Source: JBBRMU01 sp038230655
GTDB lineage: Bacteria > Patescibacteriota > Microgenomatia > UBA1406 > GWC2-37-13
Direction of reading: 5' to 3'
NCBI GenBank assembly: GCA_038230655.1
Contig: JBBRMU010000022.1
Coordinates: 1 to 19,500 of the forward strand
Length of the DNA: 19,500 nucleotides
Part shown: in pieces, positions 13,128 through 19,500 of the stretch
Layout: each line of letters starts with the position of its first letter
Numbering within the stretch: position 1 is the stretch's first letter
Position numbers and translations under genes: made by a program
The notes under the pieces: generated by a model
Database searches by the model: none
The model's input: only the letters and a program-made list of their open reading frames with translations
Told to the model about the DNA's origin: nothing

Positions 13128-15860
13128 TTACTTCTTCTTGGCATCATCAATTTCTTCAAATTCGTTTGAGGTTTCAGTATCTGATGCTGTTTCTTTTTTG
13201 GATTCTATCGTCTTTACCTTTATTGATGATTCCTCGGTTTCTTTAGGAGTCTTAGTGCCATACGTTTGACGGGAATACTCAATTACTGCTTTGCGTATAT
13301 TTTCATCATTTTCAACGGTAAATTTATCAACTACTCCGCTAAATGGCTCCTGAGCTTCAACAGCGTTTACTTTTATATAAAAGGTGTAAAGTGAGATATT
13401 ACCTAACTGTTCTTTTTGAATCTTAGGAGCAAAAAAGGACTGTAATTTTTGCTGAGATTTGGGACTATTTGTTCGAAAGGCGATAATGGTTCCACTATTA
13501 CCTATAATAGTTTCCAGTAAGTTATCATCAATTTGGGAGGTACTTTGATGAGCAAGAATTGTATCAAGATGATACTTACGGGCTTCTGAGAAAATCTGAG
13601 CGAATGCTGAAGTAGCAAAATGCTGAAATTCATCAATATATAAATAGAAATCCTTTCGTTCATCTTCTGGAATGGTGACTCGTTTTAAGGCGGCAAGTTG
13701 AATTTTGGCAATAATTAATCCTCCTAAAAATGCTTGTAAATCTTCTCCAGTTTTTCCCATAGAGAGATTACAGATTAAGATTTTTCCTGAGTTCATGATA
13801 TCCTCAAAATTGATGGTACTTTTCTCTTTATTTATAATTTCTCGTATCGTTATACTCGTCATAAATTCTCCTAACTTATTTGTAATAGGACCAGTAACAT
13901 CATTCTTTTGTGTTTGATTTAACTTTTCAAATACGTTCTTCCAGTAATCTATAACAACCTCATCTTTTAATTTATCTTTGGCTTTCTTTCTAAGGATTGG
14001 ATCTGTAAGAAGTTTATTAAGCATTAAGAATGTTGGCGACTCAAGTTCAAATACAGTGAATAGTGCGTTTCTTAAGACATTCTCCATTCGATATCCCATT
14101 GTATCGGGATAGAGCTTTCTAAAAATAGAGATAATATTTGAAATAATTAGTTCTTTTTCTTGTTGTTTTTCAATATCAGACAATCCTTCAGGTAATTCTA
14201 GTAAGTTGATACTAACGGCATGCTTAATGTCATGAGGATTAATATACACAACATCTTTAATGCGTTCCTTTGGAATAATACCAAGTATGCGTTCAACGAG
14301 ATCTCCATGAGGATCAAGAATAGCTATCCCTTTGCCGTTTATAACATCCTGATAAATCATATTAAGCATAAGAGTTGATTTTCCACTACCTGTCATTCCG
14401 GTAATATAAGTATGTGTTCGTCGTTGTCCTTTTGTTAATCCAATAGGCGTAATCGTCTCTCCATGGATATTTGTCGCAAATACAATATCGAGGCTACCAT
14501 TAGCATTTTTTAGACTTAATGGGGCAGGAAGTTGTAATGACTTCACATCTTGAAGATCTTCCGTATCTGTAGTTGTTGAAAATGGGAAATGATAGAGAGA
14601 AGACATTTCAGATATAGATAAAATAGGATTTAATGAAAAAGACAGTAGTCGATGTTTTAGTTTAAGATAATTATATTGAGTAATAAGTCTATGTTTAATA
14701 GGAAATGATGAGATAGCTTTTAAACTCTGATACCCTGGATTTCTAAATGTAGAAAGGGTTGAGATGATTCCAATTTTTCTTGATAGTATATTATCTTTTT
14801 TTGAGCCTGTTATAAACAATCTGATGGTTGTTTCATATAAACTTTGATCGATTTTGCTACCCACCAGATTTTGTAAGTGAATTTGTCGAGGAGTTAAACT
14901 TTTAATTTGTTGTATTACCGGTGCTTGATAACCATACTGTCGTTTTTTAGGAACCATCTTGTCTAAGAGCCATTCATTTAGTGCTTTTACTATTTCCCAT
15001 GCAATAGTAAAAATACCTAATAGTATGAATTTAGCTACTTTCACCCATGTATCTAACGTGTCATTTTTCATTGTTGATTCAATTTCTTTTGCTTCATGCA
15101 TTCTTTTCCTAAGGTCATGAATATGATTTAAAACACCCTGATGGAATGTAGAATTTATCGGATTAGTAATAAACTGAAGTGAAATTAATTCATCAGAATC
15201 AAGTTTTGTCATTTGGCCAGTAATATAGGCGATGGGGTCGTATTTAGTTAATACATCTTGATCTTGGAGTGGTAATGGATACGGATGTGTTAATTTCAGA
15301 TCAGCTATTGTATATTCCTTACTCTGGAGCTCCTCAAATGTTTGAGATAAATAGTCTTGAATTTGGTTAATTAATACTCCGGGAAGGTATGATCTAATAT
15401 TTTTAGTTACAATGGGGACATCTTCTTCAGGAACGCAAAGTATATAGCGTATTCCATCTTCTTTGGTTGAGACAAGCTCATAGCTCATTCTTTTTTTCAC
15501 TTTTAGCAATTTTTCGATAAAACTAAAATTATGTCCTAACGAGTGAAGTATCGTAAAAAGCTGCTTAGTAGAAAACGCCGACTGTAACGAAATTGAAGGA
15601 GGTTTTATTTCAAGTAAGATGGAACATTGCTTTAGCTGCTTTTTCATACTGAAATAACGAAAAATCCATAGTGCCAGAAGAAAAAGGATAAAAATGAAAA
15701 AAAGAATAGCGAATATATACCAGATAATAGGCGGTAGGTGGAAATGAAGATGATCTCTTATTGATGACCAAGAGTAAGAAGGAAGATTTTCACTCCAATT
15801 AATTGAACGATTAGTTACTATATGTATAGGACTTGGTGTTGTAGAAACTGGAAATATCAT
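13128..15860 (-). CDS. Type IV secretion coupling ATPase (VirD4/TraD-like)
   Basis: The 910-aa protein has one clear N-terminal membrane helix (about 45-70, rich in Ile/Phe/Leu) with basic residues after it, and a weaker hydrophobic stretch near 277-295. The RecA-like motor carries Walker A GMTGSGKST (488-496), AILDPHGDLV (513-522), Walker B LYIDEFQHF (740-748) and the LAHQSTSQID (769-778) motif. These are the features of VirD4/TraD coupling proteins that pump DNA-protein complexes into a conjugation channel, and of the TraM/DUF87-related long forms common in Gram-positive and Patescibacteria elements. The C-terminal 40 residues are Glu/Lys/Ser rich and look unstructured. No other secretion-channel genes or relaxase are in the window. 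Upstream, an insertion sequence separates it from the XRE regulator. Confidence 0.88.
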   Translation of the reverse strand: MIFPVSTTPSPIHIVTNRSINWSENLPSYSWSSIRDHLHFHLPPIIWYIFAILFFIFILFLLALWIFRYFSMKKQLKQCSILLEIKPPSISLQSAFSTKQLFTILHSLGHNFSFIEKLLKVKKRMSYELVSTKEDGIRYILCVPEEDVPIVTKNIRSYLPGVLINQIQDYLSQTFEELQSKEYTIADLKLTHPYPLPLQDQDVLTKYDPIAYITGQMTKLDSDELISLQFITNPINSTFHQGVLNHIHDLRKRMHEAKEIESTMKNDTLDTWVKVAKFILLGIFTIAWEIVKALNEWLLDKMVPKKRQYGYQAPVIQQIKSLTPRQIHLQNLVGSKIDQSLYETTIRLFITGSKKDNILSRKIGIISTLSTFRNPGYQSLKAISSFPIKHRLITQYNYLKLKHRLLSFSLNPILSISEMSSLYHFPFSTTTDTEDLQDVKSLQLPAPLSLKNANGSLDIVFATNIHGETITPIGLTKGQRRTHTYITGMTGSGKSTLMLNMIYQDVINGKGIAILDPHGDLVERILGIIPKERIKDVVYINPHDIKHAVSINLLELPEGLSDIEKQQEKELIISNIISIFRKLYPDTMGYRMENVLRNALFTVFELESPTFLMLNKLLTDPILRKKAKDKLKDEVVIDYWKNVFEKLNQTQKNDVTGPITNKLGEFMTSITIREIINKEKSTINFEDIMNSGKILICNLSMGKTGEDLQAFLGGLIIAKIQLAALKRVTIPEDERKDFYLYIDEFQHFATSAFAQIFSEARKYHLDTILAHQSTSQIDDNLLETIIGNSGTIIAFRTNSPKSQQKLQSFFAPKIQKEQLGNISLYTFYIKVNAVEAQEPFSGVVDKFTVENDENIRKAVIEYSRQTYGTKTPKETEESSIKVKTIESKKETASDTETSNEFEEIDDAKKK

Positions 15861-15908
15861 AATTCATTGATATAACAGTATAAATTGAAGGAATTGTATC
15901 AAACAATA

Positions 15909-17004
15909 TCAAAGAAGTAAAGCTATTGTATAGGTTCCATACATATGGCACTTTTCAGGGAGAATAGATAACAGATAATCCATAGGTGTAATATTGTTCA
16001 GGCTTTTATGAACTCGTTTCGCATTGTACCACACTAAATACTCCATGAGATCGCGATTGAAGGCGACAAGACCTCTCCACTTGGTGTGAATATACTGTTC
16101 AACAAATTCTTCTTGGAGGGTGCGGTTAGCTCTTTCAACAAAGCCATTGATCTTTGGGCATCGGGGATAGATGAAGAGATGGGGAATATGTTTTTCTTCT
16201 AAGTAGCTATTAAAGTCTCCAAGATATTCCAATCCATTATCTGTTTGTACTGTTTTGACTCCATCTTGTATTGGATAGACTAACTCCAATCTCTTGAAGA
16301 AATCTCTGCCATGGTTACTGGTTAAGGTTGAATAGCCATAACTAAATTGGAATTTGAGTTTAATGTCTACTGCATTAAAGATATACAGCTTAATACCGTT
16401 CATAAACTTGGTAATGGTATCTATCTCAATATATCCCTGCATCTTCAATCTTCGGAGATCTCTTGACCTTGGTTTTGTATCTGATCCTACGCTTGGCAAA
16501 GCCACTTGAGGGATCGTGATAGATTCTGTGTTTCTTCACAAACAGTTGATGTTTTTTAATAACTTTACCAATAGTTGAGATGGCGATTGTTGGTACTCCT
16601 TCTTGTAAACAATACTCATCAAGCAGTGGTTTAATCTTTTCTTTTCCTAGATGAGGAATCTTGTCTCGTAATTCCTTAATGAAAGTAATGACTTTAGGAT
16701 GGGTAAGCATGCAACGGGTAGTATGTGGTTGAGTAGAGGTAGGAATTAAACTCTCCAACCTTCCTCTTGATTTCTTCAGAGTTTTTCTCCACCTAAAGAG
16801 AGTTCTCCTGCCGATTCCGTAAGCGTCTAGAGTAGCTTGGACTCCATGTTTGTGACTAAAGGTCACTACCTCCAGTCGTACTTCTGCAACTTCTGATTGG
16901 TTAAACCTACTGAGCGATTTGATGAGCTTCATATTGGCTCTATTGTACAACCAATCGTTCCCTGAACAGACGCTTAAATGTCCTCCATTTGTCTCTTTTG
17001 CCAT
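15909..17004 (-). pseudogene. IS481-like transposase, frameshifted
   Basis: Two overlapping frames make one transposase. The first (17004-16426, 192 aa) has a helix-turn-helix, VQATLDAYGIGRRTLFRWRK, and ends KIEDAGIY. The second (open from 16505, stop 15909) holds the DDE integrase core: D in YIEIDT, D in VQTDNG, and E 35 residues later in NGFVERANR, plus the YNAKRVHKSLNNITP C-terminal motif. Removing one G from the GGG at 16435-16437 fuses them into KIEDAGYIEIDT, the continuous sequence expected for a roughly 350-aa single-frame enzyme. So either a 1-nt insertion has disabled it or there is a sequencing error; a programmed shift would have to be +1, unlike the -1 shift of IS3. The last codons run through the terminal repeat and stop 18 bp outside the element. 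Confidence 0.85.
15922..15926. repeat. Target site duplication, left copy (GCTAT)
   Basis: GCTAT directly abuts the left terminal repeat of the insertion sequence and is repeated at 17053-17057 directly outside the right one. Confidence 0.75.
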
Positions 17005-17052
17005 ACCTCTAACTGATCTCCTTAGAGTGCCATATCTTTCGTAGCTTATTCA
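15927..17052. mobile_element. IS481-like insertion sequence, 1126 bp
   Basis: Imperfect terminal inverted repeats of 26-27 bp define the ends: the left runs from TGTATAGGTT (15927) to ATATGGCACT (ending 15952), and the right, read inward on the minus strand, from TGAATAAGCT (17052) to the identical ATATGGCACT (ending 17026); about 19 of 26 positions match. Ends starting TG fit the family. The 5-bp flanks GCTAT are identical on both sides. Excision in silico would leave about 88 bp between the XRE and coupling ATPase genes, so the insertion appears to have split an operon-like pair. The identical flanks mean the insertion has not been rearranged since. Confidence 0.82.
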
Positions 17053-17057
17053 GCTAT
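17053..17057. repeat. Target site duplication, right copy (GCTAT)
   Basis: Second copy of the 5-bp flank of the insertion sequence, 18 bp downstream of the XRE gene's stop codon. Confidence 0.75.
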
Positions 17058-17074
17058 AGGGTAAAATTTAATCT

Positions 17075-17281
17075 TTAAAATGGCAGTATATCTGAAGATT
17101 TTAATTTAAGAACTTTAATAATTTTTTCTAGAATATCGTAGGAAGCTCGTGCCTCACCTCGCTCTATACGTGCAAAATAATTAACATTCATACCAACCTT
17201 CTCAGCTAGCTCGGCCTGTGTAAGTTGAGCGTTTTCTCGAGCTTTTTTTATGTTCTTACCTATCTGTTCTTTTGAACCCAT
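17075..17281 (-). CDS. XRE-family helix-turn-helix regulator
   Basis: The 68-aa protein is a single Cro/C1-type domain: IGKNIKKARENAQLTQAELA (7-26) leading into the recognition helix VGMNVNYFARIERGEARAS (29-47), then ILEKIIKVLKLKSSDILPF. There is no extra ligand-binding domain. Proteins of this size usually repress the promoter beside them, and the divergent promoter 17321-17349 carries a matching dyad. It would thus control the 108-aa protein and the recombinase, like a switch gene of an integrative element. An extended -10 box (TGATATAAT) ends 7 nt before its ATG. Confidence 0.9.
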   Translation of the reverse strand: MGSKEQIGKNIKKARENAQLTQAELAEKVGMNVNYFARIERGEARASYDILEKIIKVLKLKSSDILPF

Positions 17282-17288
17282 ATATTGA

Positions 17289-17297
17289 ATTATATCA
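17289..17297 (-). promoter_or_regulatory. Extended -10 box of the XRE gene
   Basis: TGATATAAT on the minus strand (17297-17289) ends 7 nt before the ATG at 17281, again fitting a leaderless message. Confidence 0.5.
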
Positions 17298-17320
17298 TCT
17301 AATTTTTATACATTTTCCAC

Positions 17321-17349
17321 TTGACAAATAATAGTAATAGCATTATACT
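17321..17349 (+). promoter_or_regulatory. Strong promoter of the recombinase operon
   Basis: TTGACA at 17321-17326 and TATACT at 17344-17349 are spaced by 17 bp. This is the best full sigma-70 promoter in the window. Transcription would start near 17356, about 27 nt before the ATG at 17383. Confidence 0.7.
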
Positions 17350-17367
17350 ATCTCTATACAAGATAGT
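17347..17367. promoter_or_regulatory. Putative XRE operator
   Basis: ACTATCT (17347-17353) and AGATAGT (17361-17367) form a perfect 7-bp dyad with a 7-nt centre. It overlaps the -10 box and the expected start of transcription, the position where a dimeric repressor would block polymerase. Confidence 0.55.
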
Positions 17368-17382
17368 TATTCGTGATACACT

Positions 17383-17709
17383 ATGCAAACTAACGAAAGC
17401 TTAACACTATTTAAACAAGAATTGAAAGATACTGAGACAAACAATCCTCAGTCGATAGTTAGTAACTTCAAGTTAGAGCAAGATTCTAAATTAGCACTAC
17501 TAAATCAACTATTTCCTGAACAAAAATACGAGGATAAATCTGTTAAACAGGCTCGAGCGATCTTAGGAGACTTGACCAGAAAATTTTCGGCAGAAGAATT
17601 ACAACAAATTATGGTTTTACTTCAATATTTAACAGAATCATGGCTAGATAGATATGAAAGAGATCTTTTTAACGGAAAGACACTGAATGAATTACTTAAC
17701 AATGGGTAA
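17383..17709 (+). CDS. Unknown 108-aa protein upstream of the recombinase
   Basis: I do not recognise a family. The protein is hydrophilic and probably helical, with a Gln/Asn/Ser-rich first third and a more conserved-looking second half, SVKQARAILGDLTRKFSAEE (about 54-73) and LLQYLTESWLDRYERDLFNG (79-98). There is no membrane segment or signal. It is the first gene of the operon with the large serine recombinase (24-bp gap) behind the XRE-controlled promoter. The position would suit a recombination helper or directionality factor, but sequence alone does not show this. The ATG lacks a Shine-Dalgarno. Confidence 0.65.
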   Translation: MQTNESLTLFKQELKDTETNNPQSIVSNFKLEQDSKLALLNQLFPEQKYEDKSVKQARAILGDLTRKFSAEELQQIMVLLQYLTESWLDRYERDLFNGKTLNELLNNG

Positions 17710-17733
17710 TTAATTATCAATTTTATTTTAAAT

Positions 17734-19296
17734 ATGAATCAGCCCATCTTAAAAAAGGCAATAATCTACTTACGTGTCTCAACTGAGGAACAAGTTGATA
17801 ATTATTCTCTTGATACACAAGAAGAGATTTGTAGAAAAGAAGCAATACGAAGAGGATATGAAATTATCATGATATTTAGAGAAGAAGGTAAATCCGCGAA
17901 AAATATAGCAGGACGACCAGTTTTAATTAGTCTCCTTGAATATTGTCGAAAAAATAAAAAGTTAATAAGTGCTGTCTTTGTTTATAGATTAGATCGTGTA
18001 TCACGACAAACATCAGATTATCTCGCTATTCGTAAAAAACTTAGTGAGAATGGGACAATAATCATTTCTGCAACTGAACCTACAGGAGATAGTCCGACAG
18101 AGAAATTAGTAGAAACAATGCTTGCTGCTTTCGGACAACTTGATAATGATGTTAGAAGTGAGAGAACTAAAAATGGACTCAGAGCTCGTTTTATGAAAGG
18201 TCTGTTAAGTACAACTCCTCCAATAGGTTATATGATGCAAAGTGGATATGCAATAAAAGATCCTGAAACATTCGGTAAAATGAAAAAGTCATGGGATCTT
18301 ATGGCAACTGGAACAAAAAGCCTTCGAGAAATATCAAAGATTATGAGTGAGTGGGGATTACTCAATAAGACTTCTAATAGAAAATATGTCTTGCGTCCAC
18401 AAGCGTTGAGTAAGATATTCCGCTCTAAGTTTTACATAGGAATATTAATGTCAAGCAGATATACAGAAGAAGTAAAAGGTCAACATACTCCTATGATATC
18501 TGAGCAACAATATTACAAAGTACAATCTATTCTTGACGGTAGAGATAATAATAAAGAAGCTCATTCTCAATACAGAGTACGTGATAACGATACATTCCCT
18601 TTAAGAAGGCTCGCTAAATGTGGAAAATGTGGCTTTACTCTAACAGGATATTGGTCGCAAGGAAGAAATGCTAAATATGCTTATTATCGCTGTGCTAGAT
18701 TCTGTACTGGTAAAGCAGTTAAAGTTGAAATCTTAGATGCTTTACTTGTCAATTTACTTAAAAAGATAACACCTTCTCCGGAATGTCTAGAGTTAACTCT
18801 TAATTTCATCCAAACTCATTATTATAGACGACTATCAAGATTACACACTTTAAGAGATAATGCTGATAATGAGATAGACAAACTTCGTCAATTGAGAAAT
18901 CAACTCGTAGAGAAAAACCTTGCTGGGACGTTCTCAGATGAGATATTTAAAGAACAGAATGCGTATATAGAAGATAAAATTACTAAAGCTCAAATAGCGA
19001 AGCATGACGAAACCTTTGAGAAGTATGATATTAATAGAATAATAGACTTTATGAAAGCATTACTAGTAGATTTAGGAGAAATGTATAAGAGATCAGATCT
19101 CGGTCAAAAGAAAGCTCTTCTTGGTGCGATATTCCCCTCCGGAATCACTTATACCTATGAAGGTATTTCGCACCAAGGGATTAGAGCTATATACCAAGCC
19201 ATTCATGATGGAAACATCAGTGATGTCTCCTCGGGCTCCCCCGAGAGGACTCGAACCTCTAACCTCGAAGTTAACAGCTTCTTGCTCTACCATTGA
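17734..19296 (+). CDS. Large serine recombinase (integrase)
   Basis: The 520-aa protein catalyses site-specific integration or excision. The resolvase domain starts AIIYLRVSTEEQ with R14 and nucleophile S16, and continues to VYRLDRVSRQ (83-92) and ERTKNGLRARF. The recombinase domain follows (about 160-270), then a zinc ribbon with C296, C299, C320 and C324 (CGKC and CARFC), and a coiled-coil stretch (about 367-425), the standard order of large serine recombinases. The last 20 residues are encoded antisense to tRNA-Asn and read SGSPERTRTSNL and so on, a composition typical of translated tRNA. This suggests that integration next to the tRNA set the present 3' end, and that the native C-terminus may be about residue 500. 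No Shine-Dalgarno is seen before the ATG. Confidence 0.93.
   Translation: MNQPILKKAIIYLRVSTEEQVDNYSLDTQEEICRKEAIRRGYEIIMIFREEGKSAKNIAGRPVLISLLEYCRKNKKLISAVFVYRLDRVSRQTSDYLAIRKKLSENGTIIISATEPTGDSPTEKLVETMLAAFGQLDNDVRSERTKNGLRARFMKGLLSTTPPIGYMMQSGYAIKDPETFGKMKKSWDLMATGTKSLREISKIMSEWGLLNKTSNRKYVLRPQALSKIFRSKFYIGILMSSRYTEEVKGQHTPMISEQQYYKVQSILDGRDNNKEAHSQYRVRDNDTFPLRRLAKCGKCGFTLTGYWSQGRNAKYAYYRCARFCTGKAVKVEILDALLVNLLKKITPSPECLELTLNFIQTHYYRRLSRLHTLRDNADNEIDKLRQLRNQLVEKNLAGTFSDEIFKEQNAYIEDKITKAQIAKHDETFEKYDINRIIDFMKALLVDLGEMYKRSDLGQKKALLGAIFPSGITYTYEGISHQGIRAIYQAIHDGNISDVSSGSPERTRTSNLEVNSFLLYH
19230..19245. other. Perfect hairpin spanning the tRNA 3' end, possible attachment site
   Basis: CTCGGG (19230-19235) and CCCGAG (19240-19245) pair over 6 bp around a 4-nt loop. 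Half of it is the tRNA acceptor and T-stem region and half lies outside, on the recombinase side. The dyad at the junction of tRNA and recombinase gene is where an attachment core would be expected. A second small dyad, ACATC/GATGT, lies at 19214-19226. Confidence 0.35.
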
Positions 19297-19307
19297 GCTA
19301 CAGGGGA
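19236..19307 (-). tRNA. tRNA-Asn (anticodon GTT)
   Basis: On the minus strand the cloverleaf folds fully. The 7-bp acceptor pairs TCCCCTG with CGGGGGA (one T-G pair), the D arm is GCTC/GAGC, the anticodon loop is CTGTTAA (anticodon GTT), and the T arm AGAGG/CCTCT encloses TTCGAGT. The outermost anticodon-stem pair (A-G) is mismatched. The discriminator is G and CCA is not encoded. The gene overlaps the last 61 bp of the recombinase frame on the other strand. Confidence 0.93.
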
Positions 19308-19321
19308 TTTGGCTACTCTAT

Positions 19322-19330
19322 ATTTTACCA
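19322..19330 (-). promoter_or_regulatory. Extended -10 box of tRNA-Asn
   Basis: TGGTAAAAT on the minus strand (19330-19322) ends 14 nt before the mature 5' end of the tRNA. A loose TTGTTT (19352-19347) is the only -35 candidate, at 19-bp spacing. Confidence 0.4.
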
Positions 19331-19371
19331 GACTCACGGCTCAAATAAACAAATATTTACGGTATGTTTCC

Positions 19372-19500
19372 TTAGAAATCCGTCATTAGGTTGAATTGTT
19401 TCAGTATATTATTAGGTGTTTGCATATTTAAAGATAAGTGAGCTCGTTTAGCATGATAATAGTCCAAGTAATCAGTAAGCTCATGTTGCATAGAGGGAAT
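19372..19500 (-). CDS. C-terminal part of a second IS481-like transposase (cut by window edge)
   Basis: The minus strand from the right edge to TAA at 19374-19372 reads 42 codons including LTDYLDYYHAKRAHLSLNMQ and TPNNILKQFNL. This is the C-terminal end of a DDE integrase core, and it lines up with LMEYLVWYNAKRVHKSLNNI of the complete element at 15927-17052 but is clearly a different copy. Its catalytic residues lie beyond the window. It sits 64 bp upstream of the tRNA gene, so a second insertion sequence flanks the recombinase end of the region. Terminal repeats cannot be defined with one end missing. Confidence 0.75.
   Translation of the reverse strand: MPSMQHELTDYLDYYHAKRAHLSLNMQTPNNILKQFNLMTDF

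Noticed and set aside
79..19296. Alternative genetic code with TGA as glycine (as in Gracilibacteria)
   Set aside because: TGA ends the genes at 79-555 and 8857-11475 at positions that suit their families and operon spacing, and no in-frame TGA is needed to complete any gene.
19361..19372. Terminal repeat of the second insertion sequence (TGTTTCC near 19365)
   Set aside because: The other end is outside the window and it does not match the first element's repeat, so the boundary cannot be supported.
1..19500. CRISPR array, rRNA gene, or a second VR elsewhere
   Set aside because: No regularly spaced repeats or rRNA-like sequence was seen. The TR end sequences such as GGACGACAACG occur only at the TR and the one VR.

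Overview
Organism. The window is AT-rich, uses the standard code (TGA ends several genes), and several genes have a TATAAT-like box only 6-11 nt before ATG with no clear Shine-Dalgarno. Together with a type IV coupling ATPase, a replication-relaxation family protein, a large serine recombinase and a diversity-generating retroelement (DGR), this suggests a bacterium of the Candidate Phyla Radiation (Patescibacteria, perhaps Microgenomates). The placement is an inference from gene families and style; no phylogenetic marker gene is present.

Layout. (1) 1-3950 is a run of small, mostly separately promoted genes: two VOC-fold proteins, two DUF1801 proteins, a YdeI-like protein, a SET-domain protein, a three-helix membrane protein, a decayed dihydrofolate-reductase-like remnant and an unknown 62-aa protein. 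(2) 3990-8839 is a complete DGR: template repeat TR (4068-4180, minus), bAvd-type accessory protein (minus), reverse transcriptase (plus, with the DGR hallmark motif ending SQ and a YTDD centre), and a 973-aa MoxR-like AAA+ ATPase whose last codons are the variable repeat VR (5924-6036). TR and VR differ at 17 of 113 positions; all 17 are adenines in the template's coding sense, and all 79 non-adenine positions are identical. (3) 8857-11475 encodes, directly upstream of the target in the same operon, a protein joining a transglutaminase-like cysteine protease fold to a von Willebrand A (vWA) domain. A C39-like cysteine peptidase gene is transcribed divergently from it. (4) 12237-17709 is a mobile-element backbone: replication-relaxation protein, VirD4/TraD-like coupling ATPase, XRE regulator and a small unknown protein, interrupted by a 1126-bp IS481-like insertion sequence with a 5-bp target duplication. 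(5) 17734-19307 holds a large serine recombinase whose 3' end runs antisense into tRNA-Asn(GTT). A second, partial IS481-like transposase leaves the right edge.

How the parts may work together. The retroelement would copy TR into cDNA with adenine errors and write it into the C-terminal C-type-lectin-like end of the AAA+ ATPase. That ATPase is paired with a vWA partner, as MoxR ATPases usually are, and this partner also carries a predicted protease. The proteins lack signal peptides or membrane helices, so diversification appears to act inside the cell. The arrangement fits an NTP-dependent recognition and effector (conflict or regulatory) system in which the retroelement varies the sensor tip. 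This functional reading is inference; the retroelement itself is read directly from the sequence. The recombinase at a tRNA and the coupling ATPase suggest that part or all of the locus sits on an integrated mobile element.
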